64,000 nt of DNA, taken from positions 62,001 through 126,000 of the forward strand of contig BSQZ01000109.1 in the NCBI GenBank assembly GCA_033239005.1, in the 5' to 3' direction. This document shows, one piece after another, positions 31,425 to 41,650 of this stretch. Position numbers and translations under genes: made by a program. The notes below the pieces were generated by a model that saw only the letters and a program-made list of their open reading frames with translations, ran no database searches and was not told where the DNA came from. The first letter of the stretch is position 1; each line of letters begins with the position of its first letter. The DNA comes from Lamellibrachia satsuma (taxonomy: Eukaryota > Annelida > Polychaeta > Sabellida > Siboglinidae).

Positions 31425-31782
31425 TCGAGACTCCAGCGGCCGACAGCAGGTAACCGTCGAGACTCCAGCGGCCGACGGGCAGGTAACCGTCGAGACTCCA
31501 GCGGCCGACGGGCAGGTAACCGTCGAGACTCCAGCGGCCGACGGGCAGGTAACCGTCGAGACTACAGCGGCCGACGGGCAGGTAACCTTCGAGACTCCAG
31601 CGGCCGACTGCAGGTAACCGTCGAGACTCCAGCGGCCGACGGGCAGGTAACCGTCGAGACTCCAGCGGCCGATGGGCAGGTAACCGTCGAGACTCCAGCG
31701 GCCGACAGCAGGTAACCGTCGAGACTCCAGCGGCCGACGGGCAGGTAACCGTCGAGACTCCAGCGGCCGACGGCAGGTAACG
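31425..31782 (+). repeat. 32/33-bp minisatellite, about 11 copies (A')
   Basis: Same unit as 12015-12307 (GTCGAGACTCCAGCGGCCGA), with two more copies and a private TACAGCGG variant. Confidence 0.93.
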
Positions 31783-31894
31783 AAGTAACGTGAGAAACGT
31801 GAAGAATTGACTGAGATCACCAGCCAGTCATCGAATTTATCAGTACCTTTAGGCAGATTGCTGGGAGGTGGCTACAACACGTCTGCACCAGGCC

Positions 31895-32045
31895 AGGCAG
31901 GGTGGAGACCTAGTCGAGGTGCGCAGCGACTATCGAAGCTGCGAGGCGACGTCAAAACGCCACTACCGAGACGACACCTCTGTTGCGAAGAAAGACGGTC
32001 GAGACTACCGCAGCAGTCCGACAGAACGACGGCAGAGCGCAGAGT
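31895..32045 (+). repeat. Module M in element A'
   Basis: Matches 12420-12571 with a few substitutions (CACTACCGAG for CACTAGCGAG; GGTCGAGACT for GGTCGCGACT). Confidence 0.88.
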
Positions 32046-32850
32046 CGTCTTTGCACTACGTGGGCGACATGACGGCCGGAGCCGGCAGACAACAGAATCG
32101 TCTCTGCACTAGGTGGGCGACATGACGGCCGGAGCCGGCAGACAACAGAATCGTCTCTGCACTACGTGGGCGACATGACGGCCGGAGTCGACAGACAACA
32201 GAATCGTCTCTGCACTACGTGGGCGACATGACGGCCGGAGTCGACAGACAACAGAATCGTCTCTGCACTACGTGGGCGACATGACGGCCGGAGTCGACAG
32301 ACAACAGAATCGTCTCTGCACTACGTGGGCGACATGACGGCCGGAGTCGACAGACAACAGAATCGTCTCTGCACTACGTGGGCGACATGACGGCCGGAGT
32401 CGACAGACAACAGAATCGTCTCTGCACTACGTGGGCGACATGACGGCCGGAGTCGACAGACAACAGAATCGTCTCTGCACTACGTGGGCGACATGACGGC
32501 CGGAGTCGACAGACAACAGAATCGTCTCTGCACTACGTGGGCGACATGACGGCCGGAGCCGGCAGACAACAGAATCGTCTCTGCACTACGTGGGCGACAT
32601 GACGGCCGGAGTCGACAGACAACAGAATCGTCTCTGCACTACGTGGGTGACATGACGGCCGGAGTCGACAGACAACAGAATCGTCTCTGCACTACGTGGG
32701 CGACATGACGGCCGGAGCCGTCAGACAACAGAGTCGTCTCTGCACTACGTGGGCGACATGACGGCCGGAGCCGACAGACAACAGAGTCGTCTCTGCACTA
32801 CGTGGGCGACATGACGGCCGGAGTCGTCAGACAACAGAGTCGTCTCCGTG
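32046..32850 (+). repeat. 53-bp minisatellite, about 15 copies (A')
   Basis: Same unit as 12572-13060. A long run of near-identical GAGTCGACAG-type units in the middle (about 32170-32560) indicates recent local amplification. Confidence 0.94.
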
Positions 32851-33433
32851 CGACGTTCGCCGCACGACGGCTCTAGCGGTTCGGCAGAACGACTACAGAC
32901 AACAGAATCGTCTCTGCACGACATTGGTGACACGACGACGGTAGACAGCCACGTGGGAGAAGCGTGAGTGTTCCGCGACCCGCCACCAGGTGTCTGGGGC
33001 GGTATGAACTGTTCGTAATGACGTAGAGAAAGAACTGAACTGTTATCCAGGCTTAGATGCCTCGGAACTAACTTTGTAGTTCTTAGGACAGGGTTGTGTG
33101 AGAGTAAGACAGGTCGAGGTACAGAAACAAACACAGCTGTGTTTTATCTTGTCATGATGAGTAAAACGATATAGTTTACTTGGGGTTGTTGTTTGGATAG
33201 CGATGGGTCAGGTTAGACACTATTGGTTGTTTTTTCTCAGGATGAATAATTCCCTGGCCGATTACTACAGAATCGGAGTTATTTTCTTATAATAATTACA
33301 TAGACCCAGGAGTCTACTTGTTTCCTTGTGCATAATTAAGTAACTATTGTATATTAAATGTTTATTTTTCTTTCACTTGTCTTCGTTGTTTTTGTTCATT
33401 TATGCAACCACCATTCACGAGTGTTGAGTTGTA

Positions 33434-33590
33434 GAAATGGGGCTGTCCAACTAGATTAGGGCCATAGAAATGGGGCTGTCCAACTAGATCAGGGCCATAG
33501 AAATGGGGCTGTCCAACTAGATCAGGGCCATAGAAATGGGGCTGTCCAACTACATCAGGGCCATAGAAATGGGGCTGTCCAACTAGATCC
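33434..33590 (+). repeat. 33-bp repeat, five copies, unique to A'
   Basis: GAAATGGGGCTGTCCAACTA recurs at 33434, 33467, 33500, 33533 and 33566. Element A has one copy at 13897. Confidence 0.95.
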
Positions 33591-34225
33591 GAGCCAATCT
33601 AGTGAGTGGAAACCCCGCCTATCTGTCACATGGCTTTATATTAATTATACTGACATATGCCCCTACTATTTAACCCCCCCCCCCCACTTGCTAATAGCTC
33701 TTGGGTAACATAAATAGACTACCGCATTGATGTGGAATCTATTGGCTAATTAATTAAGTTGTCTCCCCGTGTTCGCGATGGGGTCAGTCGACCTGGAGGG
33801 TGAGATCTCAACCTGCCTAACGCATAGAGCTCCGTGAACCCCTGAATCGAGTCAGTCGTCAGAAACCAAGGTTACGGACACAAAATAATAATGAAACGTC
33901 ATCTTTCCTCTGACTGTTTACTCCCGTGTCTGTGTTTACTCTTCAAAGTCTGTGATCCAACATCATTTATACGGTTTTAAAGGCTTACTCATCATTTTTA
34001 TGAATAACACGTGGATGGTCGACTTCAATGAGCAAGACTATAATGTAAACGGTGCATGTAAAGGTAAAGGTAAAGTCTTATATAGCGCGGTATCCACTCT
34101 TTAGACTGCTCAAGGCGCATTCAGCCACGCTGCAATTACTGCGCGAAGACTATTCGTTCACATATCCACCTCTGTACGTTGCCAGGCACTAATGTTTTAT
34201 CGCTGATTGAACTGTGGCGGCACAC

Positions 34226-34345
34226 GTATTTCATGAAACACGTATTTCATGAAAAACGTATTTCATGAAACACGTATTTCATGAAACACGTATTTCATGA
34301 AACACGTATTTCATGAAACACGTATTTCATGAAAAACGTGTTTCT
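34226..34345. repeat. 16-bp minisatellite, about 7-8 copies (A')
   Basis: ACACGTATTTCATGAA units as at 14578-14825, half as many. Confidence 0.95.
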
Positions 34346-34611
34346 TGTCCGTATGCATTCTTATATGTACATTTACTTGACAATAACCATGCCTAAATAT
34401 ATATTAAATTATGATGTTTTGTGATGAAAACCGTGACATCGTGCGTGAGTTGATTTCGGAAAATATCACCCACTAATCACGATAAACATAGTCTTACTTA
34501 TTTGGAGCATATATGTATTCTGCTTCTAGACGCCAATTTACGTATGGAATGTCGAGGAATACACATGAGAAACGGTTAGAGAGTGTCAGTTTATAATCTT
34601 AGGTTAATTAG

Positions 34612-34959
34612 TTGCAACACAAATCTGTGTCGCAATTGAAGAATACACGCGAACGTTTTCAAGGGCCTCGTCCGGTTGACTCTGCCTACCTCCGGGCACG
34701 TCTCAGGTTTTCGCGCGGAGACACTGCCACACGTCTCGCGACAGTCTCTCGCTCTGTCGACGATCTCGCCAAGCTGGCACCCACTGTCGACACTGGCTGT
34801 GTCAACGTTCGTCGGCGTAAACTGCGCCTATTTGACACGCGGAGCATACCTCGGTGTCTCGATGCTTGTCTTGACACCGAGCGTGTGGCTGGCGCCGGGC
34901 GTGCGATGTTGGAGCACCGTCTTGCTCGCAGGTTCGTGAAACGCTTACCGTTCGTTTGA
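34612..34959 (+). CDS. Unrecognised GC- and CpG-rich open frame
   Basis: Open from near 34590 to TGA at 34957 with no early ATG. The product is arginine- and leucine-rich (SAYLRARLRFSRGDTATRL, LEHRLARRFVKRLPF). Base composition and CpG density are clearly above the surroundings, and a second frame is also open, which weakens the coding case. It starts right after the edge of A'. It may be an exon, the 5' part of an LTR element, or a CpG island. Confidence 0.25.
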   Translation: MQHKSVSQLKNTRERFQGPRPVDSAYLRARLRFSRGDTATRLATVSRSVDDLAKLAPTVDTGCVNVRRRKLRLFDTRSIPRCLDACLDTERVAGAGRAMLEHRLARRFVKRLPFV

Positions 34960-35550
34960 GCTCGCTGAGGAGGTGTGGATCAACATCTCATGGGTCGACG
35001 GAGGTTCTGTGCTGCCACCTGGCGCATAGTGGTGGATGTCACGTGTGTCGGTTGTCACCCCAGATCTCTTCCCCTCTCGGCCACTGCTAGTAGTTCATCA
35101 AACAGGGAAATGTACATTCTCAGAATTGACTTAGGACTCGGTGGTCCTCGGTGCGTAGTTCTTCCATAAGTCAGTGGTTAGCTCCAGACTGTCGTCTCCG
35201 GGTCACTCAAGGGCGACTTCACCTTCTTCTTTTTCTCACGTTCACAACGTCCAACTGCCGCACATGCAGGCGTGACAATAGTTAGTGGCGTATCTAGGAT
35301 CTGCCAAAGGGCGGGTGGGGGGCGGGGGGGGGCAAGCTTAGTCACCCGTTAGTTTACCCTGTAGCGGTGCAACAGGTTACATATAGAAAAAAATTTAAGC
35401 CAAAGTGGGGCAAGGCCAATCGGGGTATAAATCGGTCGTGTAAACAGGCCTTTTAAACGGCGCCGCACGTCGTGTTGATAGTGACAAGTGGCGTCGCACG
35501 TGCGTGTGACAGAAATATGTGTTGTGGAAGTGACAGCGTCGCTCGTGGAG
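34960..35550. other. Unassigned, with a dispersed-repeat end
   Basis: GGCGTATCTAGGAT at about 35288 followed by a G-rich run and TTAGTTTACCCTGT resembles 38547-38612, so two copies of a dispersed repeat end flank the 30- and 36-bp arrays. Confidence 0.4.
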
Positions 35551-35554
35551 GTGA

Positions 35555-35830
35555 GTTTTGATGGCGTCGCTCATGGAGGTGACAGTTTTAATGGCGTCGC
35601 TCGTGGAGGTGACAGTTTTGATGGCGTCGCTCATGGAGGTGACAGTTTTAATGGCGTCGCTCGTGGAGGTGACAGTTTTGATGGCGTCGCTCATGGAGGT
35701 GACAGTTTTAATGGCGTCGCTCGTGGAGGTGACAGTTTTAATGGCATCGCTCGTGGAGGTGACAGTTTTAATGGCGTCGCTCATGGAGGTGACAGTTTTG
35801 ATGGCGTCGCTCGTGGAGGTGACAGTTTTA
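35555..35830. repeat. 30-bp minisatellite, about 9 copies
   Basis: Core GGCGTCGCTCGTGGAGGTGA. Two forms, CTCATGG with TTTTGATGG and CTCGTGG with TTTTAATGG, mostly alternate, giving a 60-bp dimer pattern. Because 30 is a multiple of three, all plus frames and at least one minus frame stay open. Confidence 0.95.
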
Positions 35831-36539
35831 GATGGCGTAATTTCAGCTCCACGTCTGAAAGGGTTGATAGGATTATCATCGAAAGAAGCAACCCAGCTTC
35901 GGACATATTTGAAGAACACTGATTCGTCTTGGTTAGATATTTAATTGTCATTGATGGAAGTTGTTGGTATAGATCATTAATCACCCAACACATCGCCTAT
36001 ATACACATCAAGTACAATATGATCTCACACACCACAACACCATTGTCTATGTACACATTACATAATGATTTTACACAACATAACACTATTGGCTATGTAC
36101 ACATTAAGCATATTATGATCTCACATGTTTGACGTAATATAAATTTGAAATTTAAATGGACGGTGTTTTTGAATTCCAATTGTAAGACAGGTGTAAGCCG
36201 ATTTGTCTTTTTCCTACCGATATTTCAAAGGATAACAAACAGTTTCTCTAGTTCCCGCTGGAGCGTCAAAACACAGCTTGTTCTTAGTATCGTATAAATC
36301 ACACACACGATTTCTTCCGGCCTTAAAAGCACAACGTTACCACAGTTTAACATCGACGCATCTAGTGCGCTTCCTGTGGTAAAGACGAAACGGCGCAAAT
36401 GTGGCAGGCGCCGTAACCGCTTTCTCCGCCTATTCTCGAGGTTATTAACCTTTATGCGGCATCCACGTATCGCTTCCCGTGGCCACAACTTCACAATGTC
36501 TTATAGCGCTACACTCTCTCATACAACACAACAGATAAA
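35831..36539. other. Unassigned sequence
   Basis: A minus-strand frame at 36225-36494 (arginine-rich, RRRKRLRRLPHLRRF) shows no known domain. Confidence 0.3.
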
Positions 36540-38237
36540 TACGAGTTTCTTTCTACTAATCTAATACATCAACACATTCAGTTTCTTTCTACTAATCTAA
36601 CACATCAACACAATCAGTTTCTTTCTACTAATCTAATACATCAACACAATCAGTTTCTTTCTACTGATCTAACACATCAACACATTCGGTTTCTTTCTAC
36701 TAATCTAATACATCAACACAATCAGTTTCTTTCCACTAATCTAATACATCAACACAATCAGTTTCTTTCTACTGATCTAATACATCAACACAGTTTCTTT
36801 CTATTAATCTAACACATCAACACAATCAGTTTCTTTCCACTAATCTAATACATCAACACAATCAGTTTCTTTCTACTGATCTAATACATCAACACAATCA
36901 GTTTCTTTCTACTAATCTAACACATCAACACAATCAGTTTCTTTCTACTAATCTAACACATCAACACAATCAGTTTCTTTCTACTAATCTAACACATCAA
37001 CACAATCAGTTTCTTTCTACTGATCTAATACATCAACACAATCAGTTTCTTTCTACTAATCTAACACATCAACACAATCAGTTTCTTTCTACTGATCTAA
37101 CACATCAACACAATCAGTTTCTTTCTACTAATCTAATACATCAACACAATCGGTTTCTTTCTACTGATCTAACACATCAACACAATCGGTTTCTTTCTAC
37201 TAATCTAATACATCAACCCAATCAGTTTCTTTCTACTGATCTAACACATCAACACAATCGGTTTCTTTCTACTAATCTAATACATCAACACAATCAGTTT
37301 CTTTCTACTAATCTAACACATCAACACAATCGGTTTCTTTCTACTAATCTAACACATCAACACAATCGGTTTCTTTCTACTGATCTAATACATCAACACA
37401 ATCAGTTTCTTTCTACTGATCTAATACATCAACACAATCAGTTTCTTTCTACTAATCTAACACATCAACACAATCAGTTTCTTTCTACTGATCTAATACA
37501 TCAACACAATCAGTTTCTTTCTACTAATCTAACACATCAACACAATCAGTTTCTTTCTACTGATCTAATACATCAACACAATCAGTTTCTTTCTACTGAT
37601 CTAACACATCAACACAATCGGTTTCTTTCTACTGATCTAATACATCAACACAATCAGTTTCTTTCTACTGATCTAACACATCAACACAATCGGTTTCTTT
37701 CTACTAATCTAACACATCAACACAATCAGTTTCTTTCTACTGATCTAATACATCAACACAATCGGTTTCTTTCTACTAATCTAATACATCAACACAATCA
37801 GTTTCTTTCTACTAATCTAATACATCAACACAATCGGTTTCTTTCTACTGATCTAATACATCAACACAATCAGTTTCTTTCTACTGATCTAATACATCAA
37901 CACAATCAGTTTCTTTCTACTAATCTAACACATCAACACAATCGGTTTCTTTCTACTAATCTAATACATCAACAAAATCAGTTTTTTTCTACTGATCTGA
38001 TACATCAACACAATCAGTTTCTTTCTACTAATCTAATACATCAACACAATCAGTTTCTTTCTACTAATCTAACACATCAACACAATCGGTTTCTTTCTAC
38101 TAATCTAATACATCAACAAAATCAGTTTTTTTCTACTGATCTGATACATCAACACAATCAGTTTCTTTCTACTAATCTAATACATCAACACAATCAGTTT
38201 CTTTCTACTAATCTAATACATCAACACAATCAGTTTG
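36540..38237. repeat. 36-bp satellite, about 47 copies
   Basis: Core CAGTTTCTTTCTACTAATCT followed by AATACATCAACACAAT. Copies vary at three main two-state sites: CAG/CGG, ACTAAT/ACTGAT and AATACA/AACACA. A few units are shortened (near 36790). Confidence 0.97.
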
Positions 38238-39266
38238 AGTGATTAAAATAAACAGTCTACGTCGATCGTACATTATAATCTAGTTGATTATTACAACCAC
38301 GTCCCATAGGCGCGACCTTTACACTAGTATGTCGACCGCTGGCACTAGAAGCAACATCTTTCAGGTCCCGTAGCGACACTGACAGTCTCTGTTGACGACC
38401 GCCGCCGTCTCTGTGATGCTGCTACCACTACAAACATATATTATCACTCACTGATTTTATTTTGTTAATACCATGCTACCAACCATTAAACATAGAAACA
38501 AGACATGCTGAAAGTAACTAAATACTACAGACAGTACAGTACTTAGTAGTGACATATCTAGGATTTCTCAAAGTGGGAGGTCAAAGGGGAATTATTAGTT
38601 TACCCTGTTACCAACCATTGTTACTTCAAAGGTATGTGACTTTGTCTACACTTGTATAATCTATAAAATATTCACGTATGAGTAACTCACTACTGCAGTA
38701 ATTGCTAAATTAGACATTCATGTGTATATTTTCAAAATACTAAGTAACGACCAATGTTTCAAGTAGTAACCGTTGCTACTACAAATGTTTATATTCGTTG
38801 ATCAGTTGACTAAATAAGTAATTGCTCCCAATCTAGTCAAGTAATAAATATCTTCATCAAAACAGGACATCTAAATACTATTTCATATCAAAGGTATCAC
38901 TCCCTATAAAGGTATCACCCCCTATACAAAATTGCGGAATAATAATTTTCAGGTGTTTTCAGAGTTGCCTTATGTCGATTGACACAACGTATATTTGCCG
39001 ACGACTACAAGGCGCGGCGTGACGTCATCACTCACGTCAGACGTAGCGACTCGATACAATGTTACAAACAGCAAAACACTTTAACGTCAGGTCAAGGTCG
39101 GACGCTTTTTACTCGTGCAACATTTTACAGCGTCGTCTAATAAAGTTGTCATTTGGAGACACTCGGTGACAGTTGACCAGTTGGACACACTTGAGGGAGG
39201 GCAGTAGGTAACAGTTGAGTAGTTGATGGGTGTGACAGGGATGGTGACAACAGAGAAGTGACTTAC
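38238..39266. other. Unassigned sequence downstream of the LRR exons
   Basis: A minus-strand frame reaching 39087 continues past the donor of LRR exon 6 and could hold a terminal exon (…TECLQMTTLLDDAV…), unproven. Repeat end GACATATCTAGGATTT is at 38547. Confidence 0.35.
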
Positions 39267-39336
39267 CAAGTGAAACCTGTCACCAAACTCCTCTAGACGT
39301 GTCCTACTCTCCCATGACAGGCGACAGCCGGCCGCC
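39267..39336 (-). CDS. LRR exon 6 (70 nt)
   Basis: Reads AAGCRLSWESRTRLEEFGDR then FHL. The acceptor CTTCCAG fits phase 2 from exon 5, but the donor GTAAGT falls in phase 0, breaking the symmetric pattern, so this is the last LRR or the frame reads on. Confidence 0.6.
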
Positions 39337-41484
39337 CTGGAAGACACAGAAGACGTCAACACTTGTCACACATCTCTGTACGGGTGACACACAAACTAAC
39401 ACATGTGTAGGTATCAAAGACGTTAACTTACCCTATCTCCAGGTGAGGTAGTTTAGTCAACAGTCTTCTGACTGTCTCCTCACTGCCGCCGGCCGATGTC
39501 AACTTGTCGTTGTACGAACAACTGTAAACAAACGTCTGATACATTGACCCGCTCCTTGTGAAATACACAAAGTAAACAACATTTATTTACACGGACACTA
39601 ACTCAACAACATCACTAGTCATCAGCAGTAAGTCACGAGGGTAGGGTAAATGTGGAGGGGTGAATATAAACACATATTTTGTGTTGTTGTTTACATGAAT
39701 CGTGACGCGCTGACTTGATCCATTTCCACTGATGTATTTTCATTATTATTCTTACAAATCAATTGTACAAAATCAACACAAATAAACTACATAATATATT
39801 GTTTATAACAACAATAATCTAATGTATTTGTTATTTTGATGTGACGCGTTCTACAGATTTAACGTTTAACGGGTTTTACAAAACAAGTTACAACACAAAA
39901 TTAACAACATTTATCTACAAATAAATTACCTCAAGATATCAGTCATATTTAGTGAGATTTGTGTTTTAAATGATGTGGGGTAAATAAACAAATGTGTCCT
40001 TACTCGAGTCTCTTCAACTGTTGACATCCCGGGCCCCGACAGATGCCGTCCACGATGTGTTTGAAGGACGAGTCAGTGAGACGACAGTACGACAGCCTGT
40101 AACGTAACGATGTGATTATTATACATCTCATCAACAACACAACTCTATCGTCTCACAAAGTCACTTCTCTCAAGTTAACTCGTGTAACACGTGTGATTAA
40201 CTCAACAACAACTATACTTTTCACACTTGTCGTAATATTTAATAATACTTACTTTAATCCACTCAGTTGTTCCATGGAAGCCAGGGCGGCTCCCAGCGTC
40301 CGCCCGGCCTCTTCCTTCGCAAACACTTTGTTCCAGCTCAAACTGTCAAATAAATAACATTCCCAGATTAAAACAGACGATCTTCTGACCCTCTGTCCGC
40401 TATATTGTATGTAATATGTATTCACCACCGGGTAAACTGACACATTGTCCTACGGTAGAAGTCAAATAACTTAAATACTTTGTTTCAAACCGGCCTCATA
40501 AAGTCGGAAATCAACAGATTTAGGCGACACTTTTTGTTGAAGCTGTTTCATTTCATTTGCCAGCGTCTGGTCATTGACATTGTTATAATTTGTTTGAACC
40601 CAACAGGCCAAAGAACAGTGGATCAGCTGGAAACTTCTACAAACATAATTATTAGTGCAACACTGTAAAAACGAGAGCTATACCTGTGGAGACATTACGT
40701 TTAAAAAATCACAAAGTTTTAAATAAATTCCAAAACAAATATTATTCACAAAATAAACACAGTATACAAACATCTCAAATGAAGTCATAACAATTGTGTC
40801 GAATTTTGTATTGAATTATTGCTTTACCACCAACTGTGTCCACAATATAACAATATGATTTAATATGTTAATTTAACATTTACATATTTAATACGTTTAA
40901 CGGCTTTACTAAACAAATGTCAAAACAAAGTCAACAACATTCATTTATAAATAAATTTCCATATTATAACAACACTATGATTTAATGTGTTATTTTAACA
41001 TTTACATACTTAATACGTTTAACGGCTCTACTAAACTTCAACAACATTCACTTACAAATAAATTTCCTCAAGCGATCCTTCATAATCAGTGAGATTTATT
41101 TTGTAAATGATGTAAGGTGAATAAACAAGTGTTCTTACTTGAGCAACGTCAACCGAGGACACCTCTCGAGGCCGTCCAGGACGTGTTGGAGCGACTTCTT
41201 GGAGAGATGACAGTCCTCCACACTGTAACGTAACGATGTCATGTGTTTATTACATCTCATCAACAACACAACTCTATCGTCTCACAAAGTCACTTCTCTC
41301 AAGTTAACTCGTGTACGACGTTTATATAACACGTGTGATTAACTCAACAACAAATATACTTTCCACACTTGTCGTAATATTTAATAATACTTACTCTAAT
41401 CTACACAGTTGTTTCATGGAAGCCAGGGCGGCTCCCAGCGTCCGCCCGGCCTCTTCCTCCGCAAACACTCCGTTCTCGCTCAAA
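39267..41484 (-). CDS. Leucine-rich-repeat gene, six exons of the LRR region
   Basis: Six minus-strand exons (41484-41395, 41222-41139, 40342-40253, 40096-40004, 39521-39432, 39336-39267) have AG acceptors and GTAAG-type donors. Five internal introns are all phase 2, so each exon is one 28-31-residue repeat and can be duplicated without shifting frame. Junctions rebuild LRR cores: RLDVEDCHLS, LLNLSWNKVF, GLKLSYCRLT, RLDCSYNDKL. The helical halves (GRTLGAALASMEQL, LQHVLDGLERCPRL) are as in ribonuclease-inhibitor-type LRRs of NLR and related proteins. Neither the N-terminal domain (for example NACHT) nor the end is in view, so receptor identity is an inference. Confidence 0.82.
39432..39521 (-). 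CDS. LRR exon 5 (90 nt)
   Basis: Reads CSYNDKLTSAGGSEETVRRL then LTKLPHLEI. Acceptor TGTTTACAG, donor GTAAGT. Confidence 0.75.
40004..40096 (-). CDS. LRR exon 4 (93 nt)
   Basis: Reads LSYCRLTDSSFKHIVDGICR then GPGCQQLKRL. Acceptor GTTACAG, donor GTAAGG. Confidence 0.8.
40253..40342 (-). CDS. LRR exon 3 (90 nt)
   Basis: Reads LSWNKVFAKEEAGRTLGAAL then ASMEQLSGL. Same flanking introns as exon 1, 1142 bp away. Confidence 0.8.
41139..41222 (-). CDS. LRR exon 2 (84 nt)
   Basis: Reads VEDCHLSKKSLQHVLDGLER then CPRLTLL. Acceptor GTTACAG, donor GTAAGA. Confidence 0.8.
41395..41484 (-). CDS. LRR exon 1 (90 nt)
   Basis: Reads LSENGVFAEEEAGRTLGAAL then ASMKQLCRL. Acceptor TTTGACAG, donor GTAAGT. Near-duplicate of exon 3. 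Confidence 0.8.
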
Positions 41485-41650
41485 CTGTCAAATAAATAAC
41501 ATTCCCAGATTAAAACAGACGATCTTCTGACCCTCTGTCCGCTATATTGTATGTAATATGTATTCACCACCGGGTAAACTGACACATTGTCCTACGGCAG
41601 AAGTCAAATAACTTAAATACTTTGTTTCAAACCGGCCTCATAAAGTCGGC

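Larger units (their letters stand above)
29120..34567 (+). mobile_element. Element A' : second copy of the gag-protease Gypsy unit
   Basis: Colinear with 10398-15061 but starting abruptly inside the gag helix array: the first repeat begins AEYTHL instead of NDYTHL, so gag N-terminal sequence is missing. It contains the gag end with the same TAG, the knuckle, protease lobes, 33-bp array, module M, 53-bp array, one 55-bp unit, the non-coding 3' part and the 16-bp array. It ends at GGAATACACATG. No LTR or target duplication was found at either edge, so it may be a segmental copy rather than an independent insertion. Confidence 0.85.
40105..41650 (-). repeat. Intragenic tandem duplication in the LRR gene
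   Basis: Bases 40105-40505 and 41235-41647 are nearly identical, including introns and exon 3/exon 1, with a constant 1142-bp offset (for example CGCTATATTGTATGTAATAT at both). The neighbouring exons 4 and 2 share only acceptor context. Confidence 0.88.

Noticed and set aside
35488..35944. Overlapping frames GGDSFNGVA and MASLVEVTVL
   Set aside because: 30-bp repeat with a multiple-of-three period; no supporting start or domain.
36540..38237. CRISPR-like 36-bp periodicity
   Set aside because: Units are contiguous with no unique spacer between them; a plain satellite.
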